Below are positions 49,701 through 58,611 of a stretch of 64,000 nt of DNA, in pieces. The DNA is from Dehalococcoidia bacterium (GTDB lineage Bacteria; Chloroflexota; Dehalococcoidia; DSTF01; JACRBR01), in assembly GCA_021462855.1 (NCBI GenBank), contig JAJTXQ010000036.1, positions 1-64,000 of the forward strand, read 5' to 3'. The position numbers and the translations under genes were made by a program. Within the stretch, counting starts at the first letter, position 1, and each line of letters opens with the position of its first letter. The notes beneath the pieces are model-generated. The model saw only the letters and a program-made list of their open reading frames with translations, was not told where the DNA came from and made no database searches.

Positions 49701-50228
49701 TCAGGCGTCCGGGGCGAGTGCGCGGTACTGGCCGCGATAGAACAGCAGCGGGCTCAGCGCCTCGTTGACGACGCGGACGCCGACCACCTGGCCGAGGAAG
49801 ATCGAGTGGTCGCCGCCGGTCAGCACGTCGGCCACGCGGCACTCGATGTACGCCAGGCAGTCCTCCAGCACCGGCACGCCGGTGACGCCGATACGGAACG
49901 GCTGCCCGCGCAGGGTCCGGAGCTCGGGCTCCGCGCGCCGCGCGAACAGCCTCGACACGTCCTCCTGGTGCGCGCCCAGGATGTTCACCGCGAACACGCC
50001 TCCCTGCTCGAGCACGCGGTGCGAGTGCGTCCCCTTGTCAACGCAGGCAAGCATCATCACGGGGTCGAGCGAAAGCGACGCGACGGCATTCGCCGTCATG
50101 CCCTGGAACTCGTCGCCGGCGCGCGTGGTGATCACCGTCACACCCGTGGCGAAGTGGCCGATGATCGACCGGAACAGCATCGGGTCGACGGGTGGGTCAA
50201 CGGGCTCGGTGCGCTCGTGTCCACTCAT
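49701..50228 (-). CDS. Flavin reductase-domain protein
   Basis: This 175-residue FMN-binding split-barrel flavin reductase has the signature LFRSIIGHFATGVTVITTR, then GMTANAVASLSLDPVMMLACV, GGVFAVNILG and VGVRVVNEALSPLLFYRGQY. Such proteins supply reduced flavin to monooxygenases or act as NADPH:FMN oxidoreductases. No monooxygenase partner lies nearby. It probably ends the operon that starts at the CNNM gene, with a 34-nt gap from the preceding gene. Confidence 0.9.
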   Translation of the reverse strand: MSGHERTEPVDPPVDPMLFRSIIGHFATGVTVITTRAGDEFQGMTANAVASLSLDPVMMLACVDKGTHSHRVLEQGGVFAVNILGAHQEDVSRLFARRAEPELRTLRGQPFRIGVTGVPVLEDCLAYIECRVADVLTGGDHSIFLGQVVGVRVVNEALSPLLFYRGQYRALAPDA

Positions 50229-50262
50229 GGCGGACGGAATCATACCACCCTGCCCGCCCGGC

Positions 50263-50568
50263 TCAGGCGGCGTGCGATTCGGTCTGCTGGTCGTCGAGCG
50301 GCACGATGACGCTGGCGTGCTGCGTGTTGATCAGGATGAACGACGCGGTCGCGACCTCGCTCTCGATCGCGCCGCCGTCCAGGTTGCGGATGCTGACGTC
50401 GGTGAGCAGCATGTGGCGCTCGTTCGTCGCGTTGCGCAGCGCGTCGCTCAGCCGCACACCCGGCACGTGGTGGTAGAGGCCGTCGATGATCCCCGACGGG
50501 GTGAACACGCGCACCCTGCTCGCTTCCCGCTGGATGTACTCGCCGCCGCCGGGCCGTGCGTCTGTCAT
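50263..50568 (-). CDS. Conserved-looking hypothetical protein
   Basis: This 101-residue protein of unknown function is mostly beta-rich (VRVFTPSGIIDGLYHHVPGV, HMLLTDVSIRNLDGGAIESE, ATASFILINTQHASVIVPL). It has no signal peptide. Its start codon overlaps the stop of the phosphatase gene (ATGA), so the pair is translationally coupled, which supports a real gene. It may be a small ligand-binding or regulatory protein. Confidence 0.75.
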   Translation of the reverse strand: MTDARPGGGEYIQREASRVRVFTPSGIIDGLYHHVPGVRLSDALRNATNERHMLLTDVSIRNLDGGAIESEVATASFILINTQHASVIVPLDDQQTESHAA

Positions 50569-51209
50569 CGCCCCTCCTGTACATCGTGATCATCGGCAAG
50601 TCCGGCGGCGATCATGTGCGATGTGTCGCCGAACGCCCGCAGCACCGTGGAGGCAGCAGTTATGTCAATCACTGTGCGCCCGCCGAGTGCGTGCTTCAGC
50701 CGCCGGAACTGCCATAGCGGCAGCCCGATCGCGCGGCACACCGTTGCCAGGATCACGAAGTTGTGCGTGACCACCACCACCTCGCCCGTGCCGTGCGCCT
50801 CACGCAGCCTGCCGATGCCCTCCCAGGCGCGCTCCTGCACCTCGGCCAGCGTCTCGCCGCGCTCCATGCGCGCCGTCGCCGCGTCCTCGGAGAACCACGC
50901 GCGCAGGAACTCCGGGTGCCGCTCTCGCAGCTCCGCGGCGGTCAGGTGCTCCAGCGCGCCCACGTCCATCTCGATGAACGCCGCATCGACCTGCGGCTCG
51001 ACGCCGGCGCGCGACGCGATCGCCCGCGCGGTGTCGAGCGCGCGCGCCAGCGGGCTGCTGTAGACCGCGGCTGTCGCGTGCGTGAACGTGGCGGCTACCG
51101 CCTCCGCCTGCGCGGCACCGCGCGCGTTCAGCGGCACGTCCGCGCGGCCAAGCGTCAGCCGTGCGCGGTTGTGCTCCGTTTCGCCATGCCGCACGAGAAT
51201 GAGCCGCAT
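50565..51209 (-). CDS. Histidine phosphatase family protein (phosphoglycerate-mutase-like)
   Basis: This 214-residue phosphatase has the RHG motif in ILVRHGETEHNRARLTLG, where the His is phosphorylated during catalysis. The second catalytic His lies in VVVVTHNFVILATV, and the acid in MDVGALEHLTAAEL. The branch (CobC/GpmB-like) includes alpha-ribazole phosphatase and broad-range acid phosphatases. ATG at 51209 is the natural start. It follows the DUF2344 gene after 2 nt and overlaps the next gene by 4 nt. Confidence 0.9.
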   Translation of the reverse strand: MRLILVRHGETEHNRARLTLGRADVPLNARGAAQAEAVAATFTHATAAVYSSPLARALDTARAIASRAGVEPQVDAAFIEMDVGALEHLTAAELRERHPEFLRAWFSEDAATARMERGETLAEVQERAWEGIGRLREAHGTGEVVVVTHNFVILATVCRAIGLPLWQFRRLKHALGGRTVIDITAASTVLRAFGDTSHMIAAGLADDHDVQEGR

Positions 51210-51211
51210 CG

Positions 51212-51901
51212 CTAGAAGGTGACCCGCCCGCGCGTCCGCCACGCCTGGCGCGCGGGCGAAGCGCTCGCCAGCACGACCCGCGTGCGATGCAGCCGCAGCG
51301 GCGCTGGCAGGCCGAGGGCCGCCGCGACCTGTTCCGGGCGGCCGGAGCCGCCGCTGTCGCTCCGCAGCAGCATGCGGAGCCGCACGGCGCCGGGGCGCGG
51401 CTCGACCTCGATCGTCTTCACCAGCGCGCGGATGTCGTACGACTTCACCTCGTCCTCCCGCCTGTGCTCCCACGGCACGCTGTCCGCCGCCAGGAAGTCC
51501 GCGACCGCGCGTTCCACGTCGAACCCGGGCGGCGGCGCCACGTCGGCCTCCCACTCCGCCGCACGCACCTGCGCCTGCAGCGACGGCAGCGCGACGCCGG
51601 CCTCCTCGACACGCACGAGCCGCATCGCCGGCGGTAGCTGGGCGCCCACGCGTTCGCTGAACTCGCGCGGGTGCATCCGCTCGGCCAGGAACACGTCCAT
51701 CAGCTCGGCATCGCTTGTCGTGCCGACGGGCAGCGGCGACGCGAGCGCGATCTGCGCGTGCGGCGTGAACCCCTCGGAGTACGCGATCGGGATGCCTGCA
51801 CGGCGCAGCGCGCGCTCCCATGCCCGCATCTGGTCGAGGTGCGTGATGTACCTCAACGCGTCGCCGCGCGCGAACGTCACCCGAAGGCGCTGGACCTTCA
51901 T
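51212..51901 (-). CDS. DUF2344 / TIGR03936 radical-SAM-associated protein
   Basis: This 229-residue protein fits TIGR03936: MKVQRLRVTFARGDALRYIT, THLDQMRAWERALRRAGIP, SEGFTPHAQIALASPLPVGT, then a C-terminal part with YDIRALVKTIEVE. It is normally encoded beside or fused to a B12-binding radical SAM protein (TIGR03960), and links to tRNA or ribosomal RNA modification have been suggested. No radical SAM gene is present in this window. It starts 10 nt after the CNNM-type gene ends. Confidence 0.88.
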   Translation of the reverse strand: MKVQRLRVTFARGDALRYITHLDQMRAWERALRRAGIPIAYSEGFTPHAQIALASPLPVGTTSDAELMDVFLAERMHPREFSERVGAQLPPAMRLVRVEEAGVALPSLQAQVRAAEWEADVAPPPGFDVERAVADFLAADSVPWEHRREDEVKSYDIRALVKTIEVEPRPGAVRLRMLLRSDSGGSGRPEQVAAALGLPAPLRLHRTRVVLASASPARQAWRTRGRVTF

Positions 51902-51911
51902 CGCCGCCGCA

Positions 51912-53201
51912 TCACAGCCGCGTGATCACGAGCGATTCGATCTTGACGCCCTCCATCCCGGTCACGGCGATGCGGTAGCCGTCGACCGTAAGCGTCTCGC
52001 CCGGCCTCGGGATGTGCCCCAGCCGGTCGAGCACCAGGCCGGCGACGGTCTCGTAGTCGCCTTCCGGCAGGGCGATGTCGAGCTCATCCTTCAGGTCGAA
52101 GATGCTCATCCCGCCATCGACGCGCGTCGTCCGCTCATCGATGGCCATGAACTCGGTCGATGGCTGGCCCAACTCGTCGGCCACGCGCCCCACCATCTCC
52201 TCGAGCAGGAGTTCGAGCGTCACGATCCCGGCAACGCCGCCGTACTCGTCGACGACGATCGCCATCTGCTGCTGCTCCTCCTGCATCTGCCAGAACAGCG
52301 AGCTGACCAGCTTGGTTTCGGGGATGAACGTCGCCGGGCGCGTCACCGCTTCGAGCGTTGCTTCGTCGCCGAGCTCGCCGTCGCCGATTGCGCGCAACAC
52401 GTCCTTGATGCTGACGATGCCGATGACGTTGTCGACGGTGTCGTCGCACACCGGGAAGCGAGAACGCGGCGACGCCCGGAACGTGTCATGGAACTCGCGC
52501 AGGGTCTCGGTCTTGTCGATCCATGTGACCTCGGTGCGCGGGATCATGATCTCGTTTACCCGCCGGTCGTGGAAGTGGAACACGCGGTCCAGCAGCTCCG
52601 CCTCGTCCTCGCCGACGACGCCTTCCTCCGCGCCGATGTCGATCAGCATGCGCAGCTCGGCCTCGGTGACGGTCTGTGTGACATCTCCGCGCGTGAACAG
52701 GTTCGGCACCACCGCCAGCGCCGCGATCACCGGCCGCAGCGCCACCACCACAGCCCGCATCGGCAGCGCCGCCGCGTAGGCGATGCGCTCGGCAGAGCGC
52801 GACGCCAGCACCTTCGGCGTGTACTCACCGAACTCCGTCGAGATCAGAGGGATGGCAACCAGGCCGAACAAGAACCCCCAGCGCCCGAACGAATCGACGA
52901 ACACCACGGTGCCCGCCGTCGATACCAGGAATACCGCCAGGTTCTGGGCGATGACGATGGCGCCGAAAAACGTCTCCTGCTGCCCCTTGAGCCGGTCGAG
53001 CGCGCGCGCCGATCGGCTCCCCGCTTCGGCGGCGGTCTTCACGCGCAGGCGGTTCGATGCGACGACGGCGATCTCGACCGCGTTGACAATCGCATATCCC
53101 ACGAGCCCGGCGATGAACAGCGCGACGGCGAGCGGGATCGGCATCGGGAGCGAGGCGTCGGCGAGAAGCGGGAGCGAAGCGTACGGGGGGATATCAGACA
53201 T
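51912..53201 (-). CDS. CNNM/CorC-family transporter (DUF21 plus CBS plus CorC_HlyC)
   Basis: This 429-residue membrane protein has an N-terminal DUF21 domain with four helices (about 25-190). Two CBS domains follow (about 210-330: EIMIPRTEVTWIDK, VIGIVSIKDVLRAIG, MAIVVDEYGGVAGIVTLE). A C-terminal CorC_HlyC domain (about 345-425, GDYETVAGLVLDRLGHIPRPG) completes it. Family members export magnesium or cobalt and the CBS pair senses nucleotides. The operon continues with DUF2344, phosphatase, hypothetical and flavin reductase genes. Confidence 0.92.
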   Translation of the reverse strand: MSDIPPYASLPLLADASLPMPIPLAVALFIAGLVGYAIVNAVEIAVVASNRLRVKTAAEAGSRSARALDRLKGQQETFFGAIVIAQNLAVFLVSTAGTVVFVDSFGRWGFLFGLVAIPLISTEFGEYTPKVLASRSAERIAYAAALPMRAVVVALRPVIAALAVVPNLFTRGDVTQTVTEAELRMLIDIGAEEGVVGEDEAELLDRVFHFHDRRVNEIMIPRTEVTWIDKTETLREFHDTFRASPRSRFPVCDDTVDNVIGIVSIKDVLRAIGDGELGDEATLEAVTRPATFIPETKLVSSLFWQMQEEQQQMAIVVDEYGGVAGIVTLELLLEEMVGRVADELGQPSTEFMAIDERTTRVDGGMSIFDLKDELDIALPEGDYETVAGLVLDRLGHIPRPGETLTVDGYRIAVTGMEGVKIESLVITRL

Positions 53202-53273
53202 GCAGTCCAGCGGCGGGCGCGGTCACGGGCGCCCGGCCCTCGGCCTGCGGCATGATAGCGGATCGGCGAAGGG

Positions 53274-53882
53274 CTATCCGGCGTCCCGTTTCGGGTGGTC
53301 AAGCCGGTGGATGTGCTCGGACGGGCCTTCCTCGAGCACGCTCTCCTCGAGCAGCCGCATCGACATCTCGCACCATTCGATGTAGGCCCGGCGGTAGGCC
53401 ATCGCCATCTCCAGCGTCAGCGACCAGAACAACGCGTGGCGCGGGGTGAACATGTGGTGCGTCACCGCCTTCACCTTCTCGCGCAGCACCGTCTCGCAGA
53501 ACGCGAGCCCCTTGCCGTGCTCGTCCATCTGCCGCCGCATCAGCACCAGCATGTCTTCGACGGGCACGTCGGCGCCGAAGAAGACCTTGATCATGAACGG
53601 ATCGCGCATCTCGGCGGGTGGCTGCGGCTCGCGCACCCAGCGCAGGAACTCGTCGCGGCCCGAGGGCGTGATCTCGTAGATCTTGCGGTTGGGCCGCCCG
53701 TCCTGCACCTGGACGTCCTTGTCCACCCAGCCCTGCTCTTCGAGCGCCTTAAGCGTCGGGTAGATCTGGCTGAGCTCGGCGTTCCAGAAGTGCTGGACCG
53801 AGGAGTCGAAGAACTGCTTCAGCTCGTAGCCGGTCATCGGCTCGTACGTCAGCAAGCCCAGGAGCGCGTGGCGAAGCGACAT
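53274..53882 (-). CDS. PadR-family transcriptional regulator
   Basis: This 202-residue PadR winged-helix protein has LLGLLTYEPMTGYELKQFF, LSQIYPTLKALEEQGWVDKD and RKIYEITPSGRDEFLRW at about 5-85. The C-terminal Vir_act_alpha-type dimer domain follows (FFGADVPVEDMLVLMRRQM). The class commonly represses stress or efflux genes. The ATG at 53882 is the family start; the tracked upstream 300-residue reading is rejected. It lies 50 nt behind a small basic gene, and an AT-rich palindromic patch occurs upstream of that gene, so autoregulation is probable. Confidence 0.9.
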   Translation of the reverse strand: MSLRHALLGLLTYEPMTGYELKQFFDSSVQHFWNAELSQIYPTLKALEEQGWVDKDVQVQDGRPNRKIYEITPSGRDEFLRWVREPQPPAEMRDPFMIKVFFGADVPVEDMLVLMRRQMDEHGKGLAFCETVLREKVKAVTHHMFTPRHALFWSLTLEMAMAYRRAYIEWCEMSMRLLEESVLEEGPSEHIHRLDHPKRDAG

Positions 53883-53932
53883 GCCGGAAAAACCCCTCCG
53901 GCCGCACCCTACAGCGCGGCCGGAATCGGCGT

Positions 53933-54121
53933 CTAGAGCTTGTGTACCCCTGCGAGGTGGTCGGGCTTGTTCACGGTGACCAGCCGTTCCGGCTCGCGGC
54001 GGTCGCGCAAGGCGAGCTCGCGCAGCCGGCGTCGCCACCTGCGCGACTCGAACTCGCGGTCGCGCTCGATCTTCAGCGCCTCGTACATGATTGGCGCCAG
54101 GCTCGATGTCAGGTCCATCAT
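53933..54121 (-). CDS. Small basic protein upstream of the PadR gene
   Basis: This 62-residue protein of unknown function is rich in Arg and Lys (EFESRRWRRRLRELALRDRR) after a helix DLTSSLAPIMYEALKIERD. GGGGAGG precedes the ATG by about 8 nt and a promoter lies at the right distance, supporting a real gene. It is first in a two-gene unit with the PadR regulator. It could bind nucleic acid or a membrane, but no motif proves either. Confidence 0.65.
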   Translation of the reverse strand: MMDLTSSLAPIMYEALKIERDREFESRRWRRRLRELALRDRREPERLVTVNKPDHLAGVHKL

Positions 54122-54173
54122 GGCGGTGTGCCTCCCCGTCGAATACAACATCGGACGGCCGTAGCTGTCCTTT

Positions 54174-54219
54174 CATATATCGACACTTATATATAGCACC
54201 TTAGTACCACCCGCCGCAA
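54174..54219 (-). promoter_or_regulatory. Promoter and AT-rich PadR-operator candidate
   Basis: Minus strand: TTGCGG (54214-54219), 18 nt, TATATA (54190-54195). ATATAT at 54175-54180 and at 54189-54194 are separated by 8 nt, forming an AT-rich dyad that overlaps the -10 in otherwise GC-rich DNA. PadR regulators often bind AT-rich dyads in such positions. Confidence 0.5.
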
Positions 54220-54335
54220 TGCGCCGCCGAGATTTGCGGGTTTTCCCGGCCCGTTACGTCAAGATCATGGCTTCTCCCCGGGACCGCGACGGCGCACGGC
54301 GGGCGCGGCGGGCAGGCGCCCGCGCCTCTGCGGGC

Positions 54336-54363
54336 TTGACACGCCGGCGTCCGAACATACAAT
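54336..54363 (+). promoter_or_regulatory. Sigma-70-type promoter of the GNAT gene
   Basis: TTGACA (54336-54341), 16 nt, TACAAT (54358-54363), about 28 nt before the GTG start, with AGGAGG in the leader. It is one of the strongest promoters in the window. Confidence 0.75.
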
Positions 54364-54390
54364 CGAACCGGTTTCAGACAGGAGGCCCCT

Positions 54391-55014
54391 GTGACGACGA
54401 CCAGCGCGCCCGCAACGATCATGGCGAAGCACCAGATCGCCGAGTCAGGCGCCGTCCTCGGCCGCGCGTTCTTCGATGACCCGCTCCTCAGCTACATCCT
54501 CCCGGACGATGCGCGGCGGGCGCGGCCGCTCACCTGGTTCATGACGCGTGGCGCGCACTACGGTCACAAGTACGGCGAGGTGCACACCACGCCCGGCGCA
54601 GTCGCCGGCACCGCGGTGTGGCTCCCGCCCGGCGAGCCGGCGGTGACGGCGGCCCGCATGCTGACCACCGGCTTGCTGATGGCGCCGCTGCACTTCGGCA
54701 TGGGCGCGCTCGGCCGCTTCCTGGGGGCGACCGGCTTCTACGAGAAGTTGCACAAGCAGTACGCCCCCGAGCCGCACTGGTACCTGATGGTCCTCGGCGT
54801 CGACCCGCCGCGACAGGGACAGGGCGTCGGCGGCGCGCTGATCGCGCCGATGCTCGAGCGCGCCGACGCCTCGGGCGTGCCGTGCTATCTCGAAACGAAC
54901 AAGGCGCGCAACGTGCTGTTCTACCAGCGCCACGGCTTCGCCGTCTGCGAGGAGGGCGTGATGCCCGGCGACGGCCCGCAGTACTGGACGATGAAGCGCG
55001 CCGCCCGCCGCTGA
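54391..55014 (+). CDS. GNAT N-acetyltransferase
   Basis: This 207-residue acetyltransferase of the actinobacterial-style GNAT group has an N-terminal AESGAVLGRAFFDDPLLSYIL, a central helical insert with MAPLHFGMGALGRFLGATGF, the acetyl-CoA loop VDPPRQGQGVGGALI, and the closing CYLETNKARNVLFYQRHGF. These proteins often acetylate small amines or antibiotics; the substrate is unknown. The GTG start follows CAGGAGG and a strong promoter. Confidence 0.88.
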   Translation: MTTTSAPATIMAKHQIAESGAVLGRAFFDDPLLSYILPDDARRARPLTWFMTRGAHYGHKYGEVHTTPGAVAGTAVWLPPGEPAVTAARMLTTGLLMAPLHFGMGALGRFLGATGFYEKLHKQYAPEPHWYLMVLGVDPPRQGQGVGGALIAPMLERADASGVPCYLETNKARNVLFYQRHGFAVCEEGVMPGDGPQYWTMKRAARR

Positions 55015-55087
55015 CGCGCTTGCCCCACGCGCGGTACATCGCAACAATCCCCGTCGACACCGCCGGCGACGGGAACGGAGCACGCGC

Positions 55088-56254
55088 ATGAAGATCCACG
55101 AGTTCCAGGCGAAGCAGATCCTCGCGAATTACGGCGTGCCCGTGCCGAAGGGCCGCGTCGCCGCTTCGGCCGATGAAGCGCGCGCGATCGCGCAGGAGCT
55201 CGGCGGCAAGGTCGTCGTGAAGGCGCAGATCCACGCCGGCGGGCGCGGCAAGGGCGGCGGCGTCAAGCTCGCGAACTCGCCCGATGAGGCGGCGCGCGCC
55301 TTCGGCCAGGTCCACGGCATGCAGCTCATCACGCACCAGACCGGGCCGCAGGGCCAGAAGGTCAAGACGGTGCTGATCGAGGAGCAGATGCCGATCGACC
55401 GCGAGCTCTACCTCGCCGTGCTGATCGACGGCGCGGCCGGCCGCCCGGTGATGATGGCGAGCGCCGCCGGCGGCATGGACATCGAAGATGTCGCGGCGAA
55501 GGACCCGGGAGCGATCTTCCGCGTCAGCATCGACCCGGTCACCGGGTTCCAGCCGCACCTCGCGCGCGAGCTCTGCTTCTCGCTCGGGCTCACCGGCGAG
55601 CTGATGAAGCCGGCGTCGCAGTTGATGGCGGCGCTCTACGCCGCGTTCGCCGCCAGCGACGCATCGCTCGCCGAGATCAATCCGCTCGTCGTGACGAAGG
55701 ACGGCCGCGTGCTCGCGCTCGACGCGAAGATGAACATCGACGACAACGCGCTGTTCCGCCACAAGGACATCGAGGAACTGCGCGACAAGGACGAGGAAGA
55801 TCCGTCGGAGGTCGAGGCCGCGGAGAAGGGCATCAGCAACTTCATCAAGCTCGATGGCAACATCGGCTGCCTCGTGAACGGCGCCGGGCTGGCGATGGCG
55901 ACGATGGACAGCATCAAGTTCGCCGGCGGCGAGCCCGCCAACTTCCTCGACATCGCCACCGCCAACGACGTGACGAAAGTCGTCGACGCGTTGCTCATCA
56001 TCTCGCGCGACCCGAACGTGAAGGCGATCCTCGTCAACATCTTCGGTGGCATGGCCCGCGTCGACGTGATCGCCGAGGGCATCATCCAGGCGCAGCGCAA
56101 GATGGAGAAAGCGATCCCCGTCGTCGCGCGGCTCGCCGGAACGAATGTCGAGGAAGGCGAGCGGCTGATCCGCGAGAGCGGCCTCCCCGTCATCCGCGCC
56201 GACGACCTCGGCGACGCGGCGAAGAAGGCGGTCGAAGCCGCCCGCGCGGCATAG
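55088..56254 (+). CDS. sucC: Succinyl-CoA synthetase (ADP-forming) beta subunit
   Basis: SucC binds nucleotide and succinate and, with SucD, interconverts succinyl-CoA and succinate plus ATP in the TCA cycle. The 388-residue ATP-grasp protein has [38 protein letters not shown], the [20 protein letters not shown] loop, [18 protein letters not shown] and INIFGGMAR-type [16 protein letters not shown]. All family elements are intact. The matching sucD lies 2.4 kb downstream, separated by three unrelated genes, which is unusual. Confidence 0.97.
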   Translation: MKIHEFQAKQILANYGVPVPKGRVAASADEARAIAQELGGKVVVKAQIHAGGRGKGGGVKLANSPDEAARAFGQVHGMQLITHQTGPQGQKVKTVLIEEQMPIDRELYLAVLIDGAAGRPVMMASAAGGMDIEDVAAKDPGAIFRVSIDPVTGFQPHLARELCFSLGLTGELMKPASQLMAALYAAFAASDASLAEINPLVVTKDGRVLALDAKMNIDDNALFRHKDIEELRDKDEEDPSEVEAAEKGISNFIKLDGNIGCLVNGAGLAMATMDSIKFAGGEPANFLDIATANDVTKVVDALLIISRDPNVKAILVNIFGGMARVDVIAEGIIQAQRKMEKAIPVVARLAGTNVEEGERLIRESGLPVIRADDLGDAAKKAVEAARAA

Positions 56255-56257
56255 CGC

Positions 56258-56632
56258 TCAGCTCCCCGTCCCCGGGATCGCCGCATCGCCCGGGTAGCGC
56301 GTGCGCAGGAACACCGTCATCGCGCCGATCGTCGTCGAGGTCCCCTTCGACTCCCACACGCTGAGCTCGTAGTCATAGCCCGGCGCCCAGCCGATCTGGA
56401 CCGGCACTCCGCGCAGGATTGCGCTCTGCAGCGCGCCCCGAAACGCCTCGGTCACGCCATCGGGGATCGCCGACAGCACCGCCGCGTCGGCCGGGTCCAG
56501 CGCAATGCCCGCCGTCTGCGCCGCCTCGACGAAGTCAGCGCCCGGCGCCAGCAGATCCTTCGGCAGGCTTCCGATGTTCTGCCGGTTCAAGGCCACGTTT
56601 GCCCGCTCAACCATCCCGTTGAAATTCGGCAT
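56258..56632 (-). CDS. Hypothetical protein between sucC and the hydrolase-cyclase gene
   Basis: This 124-residue soluble protein of unknown function has a central strand-rich part ([37 protein letters not shown]) after a helical N-terminus ([18 protein letters not shown]). The ATG is preceded by an unusually strong AAGGAGG site and a promoter on this strand, so it is real. It is convergent with sucC, 3 nt apart, and divergent from the hydrolase-cyclase gene. Confidence 0.7.
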   Translation of the reverse strand: MPNFNGMVERANVALNRQNIGSLPKDLLAPGADFVEAAQTAGIALDPADAAVLSAIPDGVTEAFRGALQSAILRGVPVQIGWAPGYDYELSVWESKGTSTTIGAMTVFLRTRYPGDAAIPGTGS

Positions 56633-56671
56633 GCGATATACCTCCTTGAGCAATCTCGCCCGAGATCACGG

Positions 56672-56700
56672 ATAATGCTCGCGTTGGGGTACGAAGTCAA
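56672..56700 (-). promoter_or_regulatory. Promoter of the hypothetical gene at 56258
   Basis: Minus strand: TTGACT (56695-56700), 17 nt, CATTAT (56672-56677), about 40 nt before the ATG. It lies in the 83-bp gap shared with the divergent gene at 56716. Confidence 0.5.
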
Positions 56701-56715
56701 CGGCCGCGACTGGAC

Positions 56716-58068
56716 ATGACCGCCATGCAACCCGCGATCCGCTTCGTCAATGCTGCCGACGGCGCCAGCATCGCCGTAGCCACGCACGGCAACGGCCCGC
56801 CGCTCGTCTTCGTCCGCGGCTGGATCAGCCACATCGAGCAGATGTGGGAGGACCCCGCGTTCCGTTCCTACTGGTCCGCGCTCGCCGCGCACTTCACGGT
56901 CATTCGCTACGACACGCGCGGCAACGGCATGTCCGGGCGCGACGTGCACGACATCGACAACGACGCACTGATGCTCGACCTCGAGGCGGTGATCGGCACG
57001 CTCGGCCTGCGCGACATCGTGCTGTACGGGCAATGCTTCGGCGGCCCGACGGCGATCACCTACGCGGCGCGCCGCCCGAACAACGTCCGCGCGCTGATCC
57101 TCGACGGCACGTACGCCGACGGCGATGCGATCACGTCCGTCGCCCGGCGCGAGCGCATCGTCCAGACCCTGCGTGACCTGCCCGAGGCCGGCCTGCTGCT
57201 GATGTCGCACTACACGCAGCCAAACCCGCGTGGCGAGCGTTTCAGCCAGGTCACCGCGAAGCCCGCGGCGATCCACCCGGAGGTCGCGGCCGAGTTGTAC
57301 GCGCTCGCGTTCCGCACCGATGTCTCGCGGTTGCTGCCCGACATCGCCGTCCCGGCGCTCGTGCTGCACCGGCGCAACACGCTCGCCATCCCGTTCCGTC
57401 TCGGCCGCGCGCTCGCCGGCGCGATCCCGGACGCGCGCTTCGTGCCGCTGGAGGGCAAGGCGCACAACCCGTGGGACGAGCGCCCGGACGACGCGCTCGC
57501 AGCGATCGGCGAGTTCCTGGGCGTCCCGCTCGGCCCCGGCCCCCGTCGCGACGACGGCGCCGCGCTCGCGGCGATCCTCTTCACCGACATCGAGGCATCG
57601 ACGGAGACCACGACGCGGCTCGGTGATGCCGCCGGACAGGCGCTCGTGCGCACGCATAACGCCGTCGTCCGGCAGGCGCTCCGCGAGCACGGCGGCAACG
57701 AGATCAAGCACACCGGCGATGGCCTGATGGCGTCGTTCATCACTCCGTCGCGCGCCGTCGCCTGCGCGCTGAGCATCCAGCGCGCGCTCGCCGGGCACGG
57801 TGAGGCGGGCGTGGCGCCGCGCGTCCGCATCGGCATCAACGCCGGCGAGCCCGTGTCCGAGGAAGGCGACCTGTTCGGCACGTCGGTCCAGCTGGCGCGC
57901 CGCATCTGCGATGCCGGCGCCGGCGGGGCTATCCTCGTCTCCAACGTCGTGCGGGAGCTCTGCGCCGGCAAGGGGTTCGAGTTCCGTGAGCACGGCGCCG
58001 TGACACTCAAGGGCTTCCCGGAGCCCGTGCGCCTCTATCAGGTGGGGGCAGGGAAGGACGACCGATGA
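56716..58068 (+). CDS. Alpha/beta-hydrolase fused to class III adenylate/guanylate cyclase
   Basis: In this 450-residue protein, residues 1-265 form an alpha/beta-hydrolase domain ([19 protein letters not shown]). In it the nucleophile elbow reads GQCFGG, with Cys107 where Ser is expected, and the acid position reads HRRNTLAI without the usual Asp; His250 remains. Residues 285-445 form a class III cyclase domain with the metal Asp in [17 protein letters not shown] and the second metal site in [29 protein letters not shown] follows. The cyclase looks active while the hydrolase has probably become a ligand sensor. It makes cAMP or cGMP. Confidence 0.88.
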   Translation: MTAMQPAIRFVNAADGASIAVATHGNGPPLVFVRGWISHIEQMWEDPAFRSYWSALAAHFTVIRYDTRGNGMSGRDVHDIDNDALMLDLEAVIGTLGLRDIVLYGQCFGGPTAITYAARRPNNVRALILDGTYADGDAITSVARRERIVQTLRDLPEAGLLLMSHYTQPNPRGERFSQVTAKPAAIHPEVAAELYALAFRTDVSRLLPDIAVPALVLHRRNTLAIPFRLGRALAGAIPDARFVPLEGKAHNPWDERPDDALAAIGEFLGVPLGPGPRRDDGAALAAILFTDIEASTETTTRLGDAAGQALVRTHNAVVRQALREHGGNEIKHTGDGLMASFITPSRAVACALSIQRALAGHGEAGVAPRVRIGINAGEPVSEEGDLFGTSVQLARRICDAGAGGAILVSNVVRELCAGKGFEFREHGAVTLKGFPEPVRLYQVGAGKDDR

Positions 58069-58466
58069 CCCAGACACACACGCCCGACGCCCTCCGCGAG
58101 CGCGTCGCCGCCTACTACGCGGCGATCTCGCGCCGCGACATCGACGCCTGCGCGGCGATGTTCGCGGCCGACGCCGAAATGCGCGACCCCGTCGGGATGC
58201 CCGGCGCCACCGACGACGCCGGGCGCCGCCAGCGCTACGCCGGCATCGACGCCGCGTTCGCCACGTTCAACATCGCGCCCGACGTCGCGATCCCGGGTGG
58301 CGACGAGATCGCCGTGAAGTGGACCGCGCGCGGCGTCACCAGGAACGGCGCGCGCGACGTGTCGTTCGAGGGCATCAGCACATTCGTCTTCGATGGAGAG
58401 GGCCGCATCGCTTGCATGTCGGCGTACTGGGACACCGGCGCGATCATCCGCGCCATGGCCGGCTGA
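58065..58466 (+). CDS. SnoaL/NTF2-like protein coupled to the cyclase gene
   Basis: This 133-residue SnoaL-type protein has [35 protein letters not shown] and closes with [21 protein letters not shown]. The ATG overlaps the cyclase stop (ATGA), so both products are made together and the two may act in one pathway. The substrate is unknown. It is not related in detail to the SnoaL-like protein at 9477. Confidence 0.85.
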   Translation: MTQTHTPDALRERVAAYYAAISRRDIDACAAMFAADAEMRDPVGMPGATDDAGRRQRYAGIDAAFATFNIAPDVAIPGGDEIAVKWTARGVTRNGARDVSFEGISTFVFDGEGRIACMSAYWDTGAIIRAMAG

Positions 58467-58611
58467 CGCGTCACCGCCAACGAGTGGGATATCGCGCACC
58501 GCCCCGGCGGCTGACCGCCGGAGCGCCCTCGCACCACCGCGCGCCGTCCGATAGGATCCCGTCCGTGCCCGCCCCGTGCGGGGAGCGAGCCACGGCGACA
58601 GGAGCGGACTC

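Noticed and set aside
54445-55762. Minus-strand ORFs antisense to the GNAT and sucC genes
   Set aside because: Shadow composition; the plus-strand genes have strong promoter, ribosome-binding site and complete family motifs.
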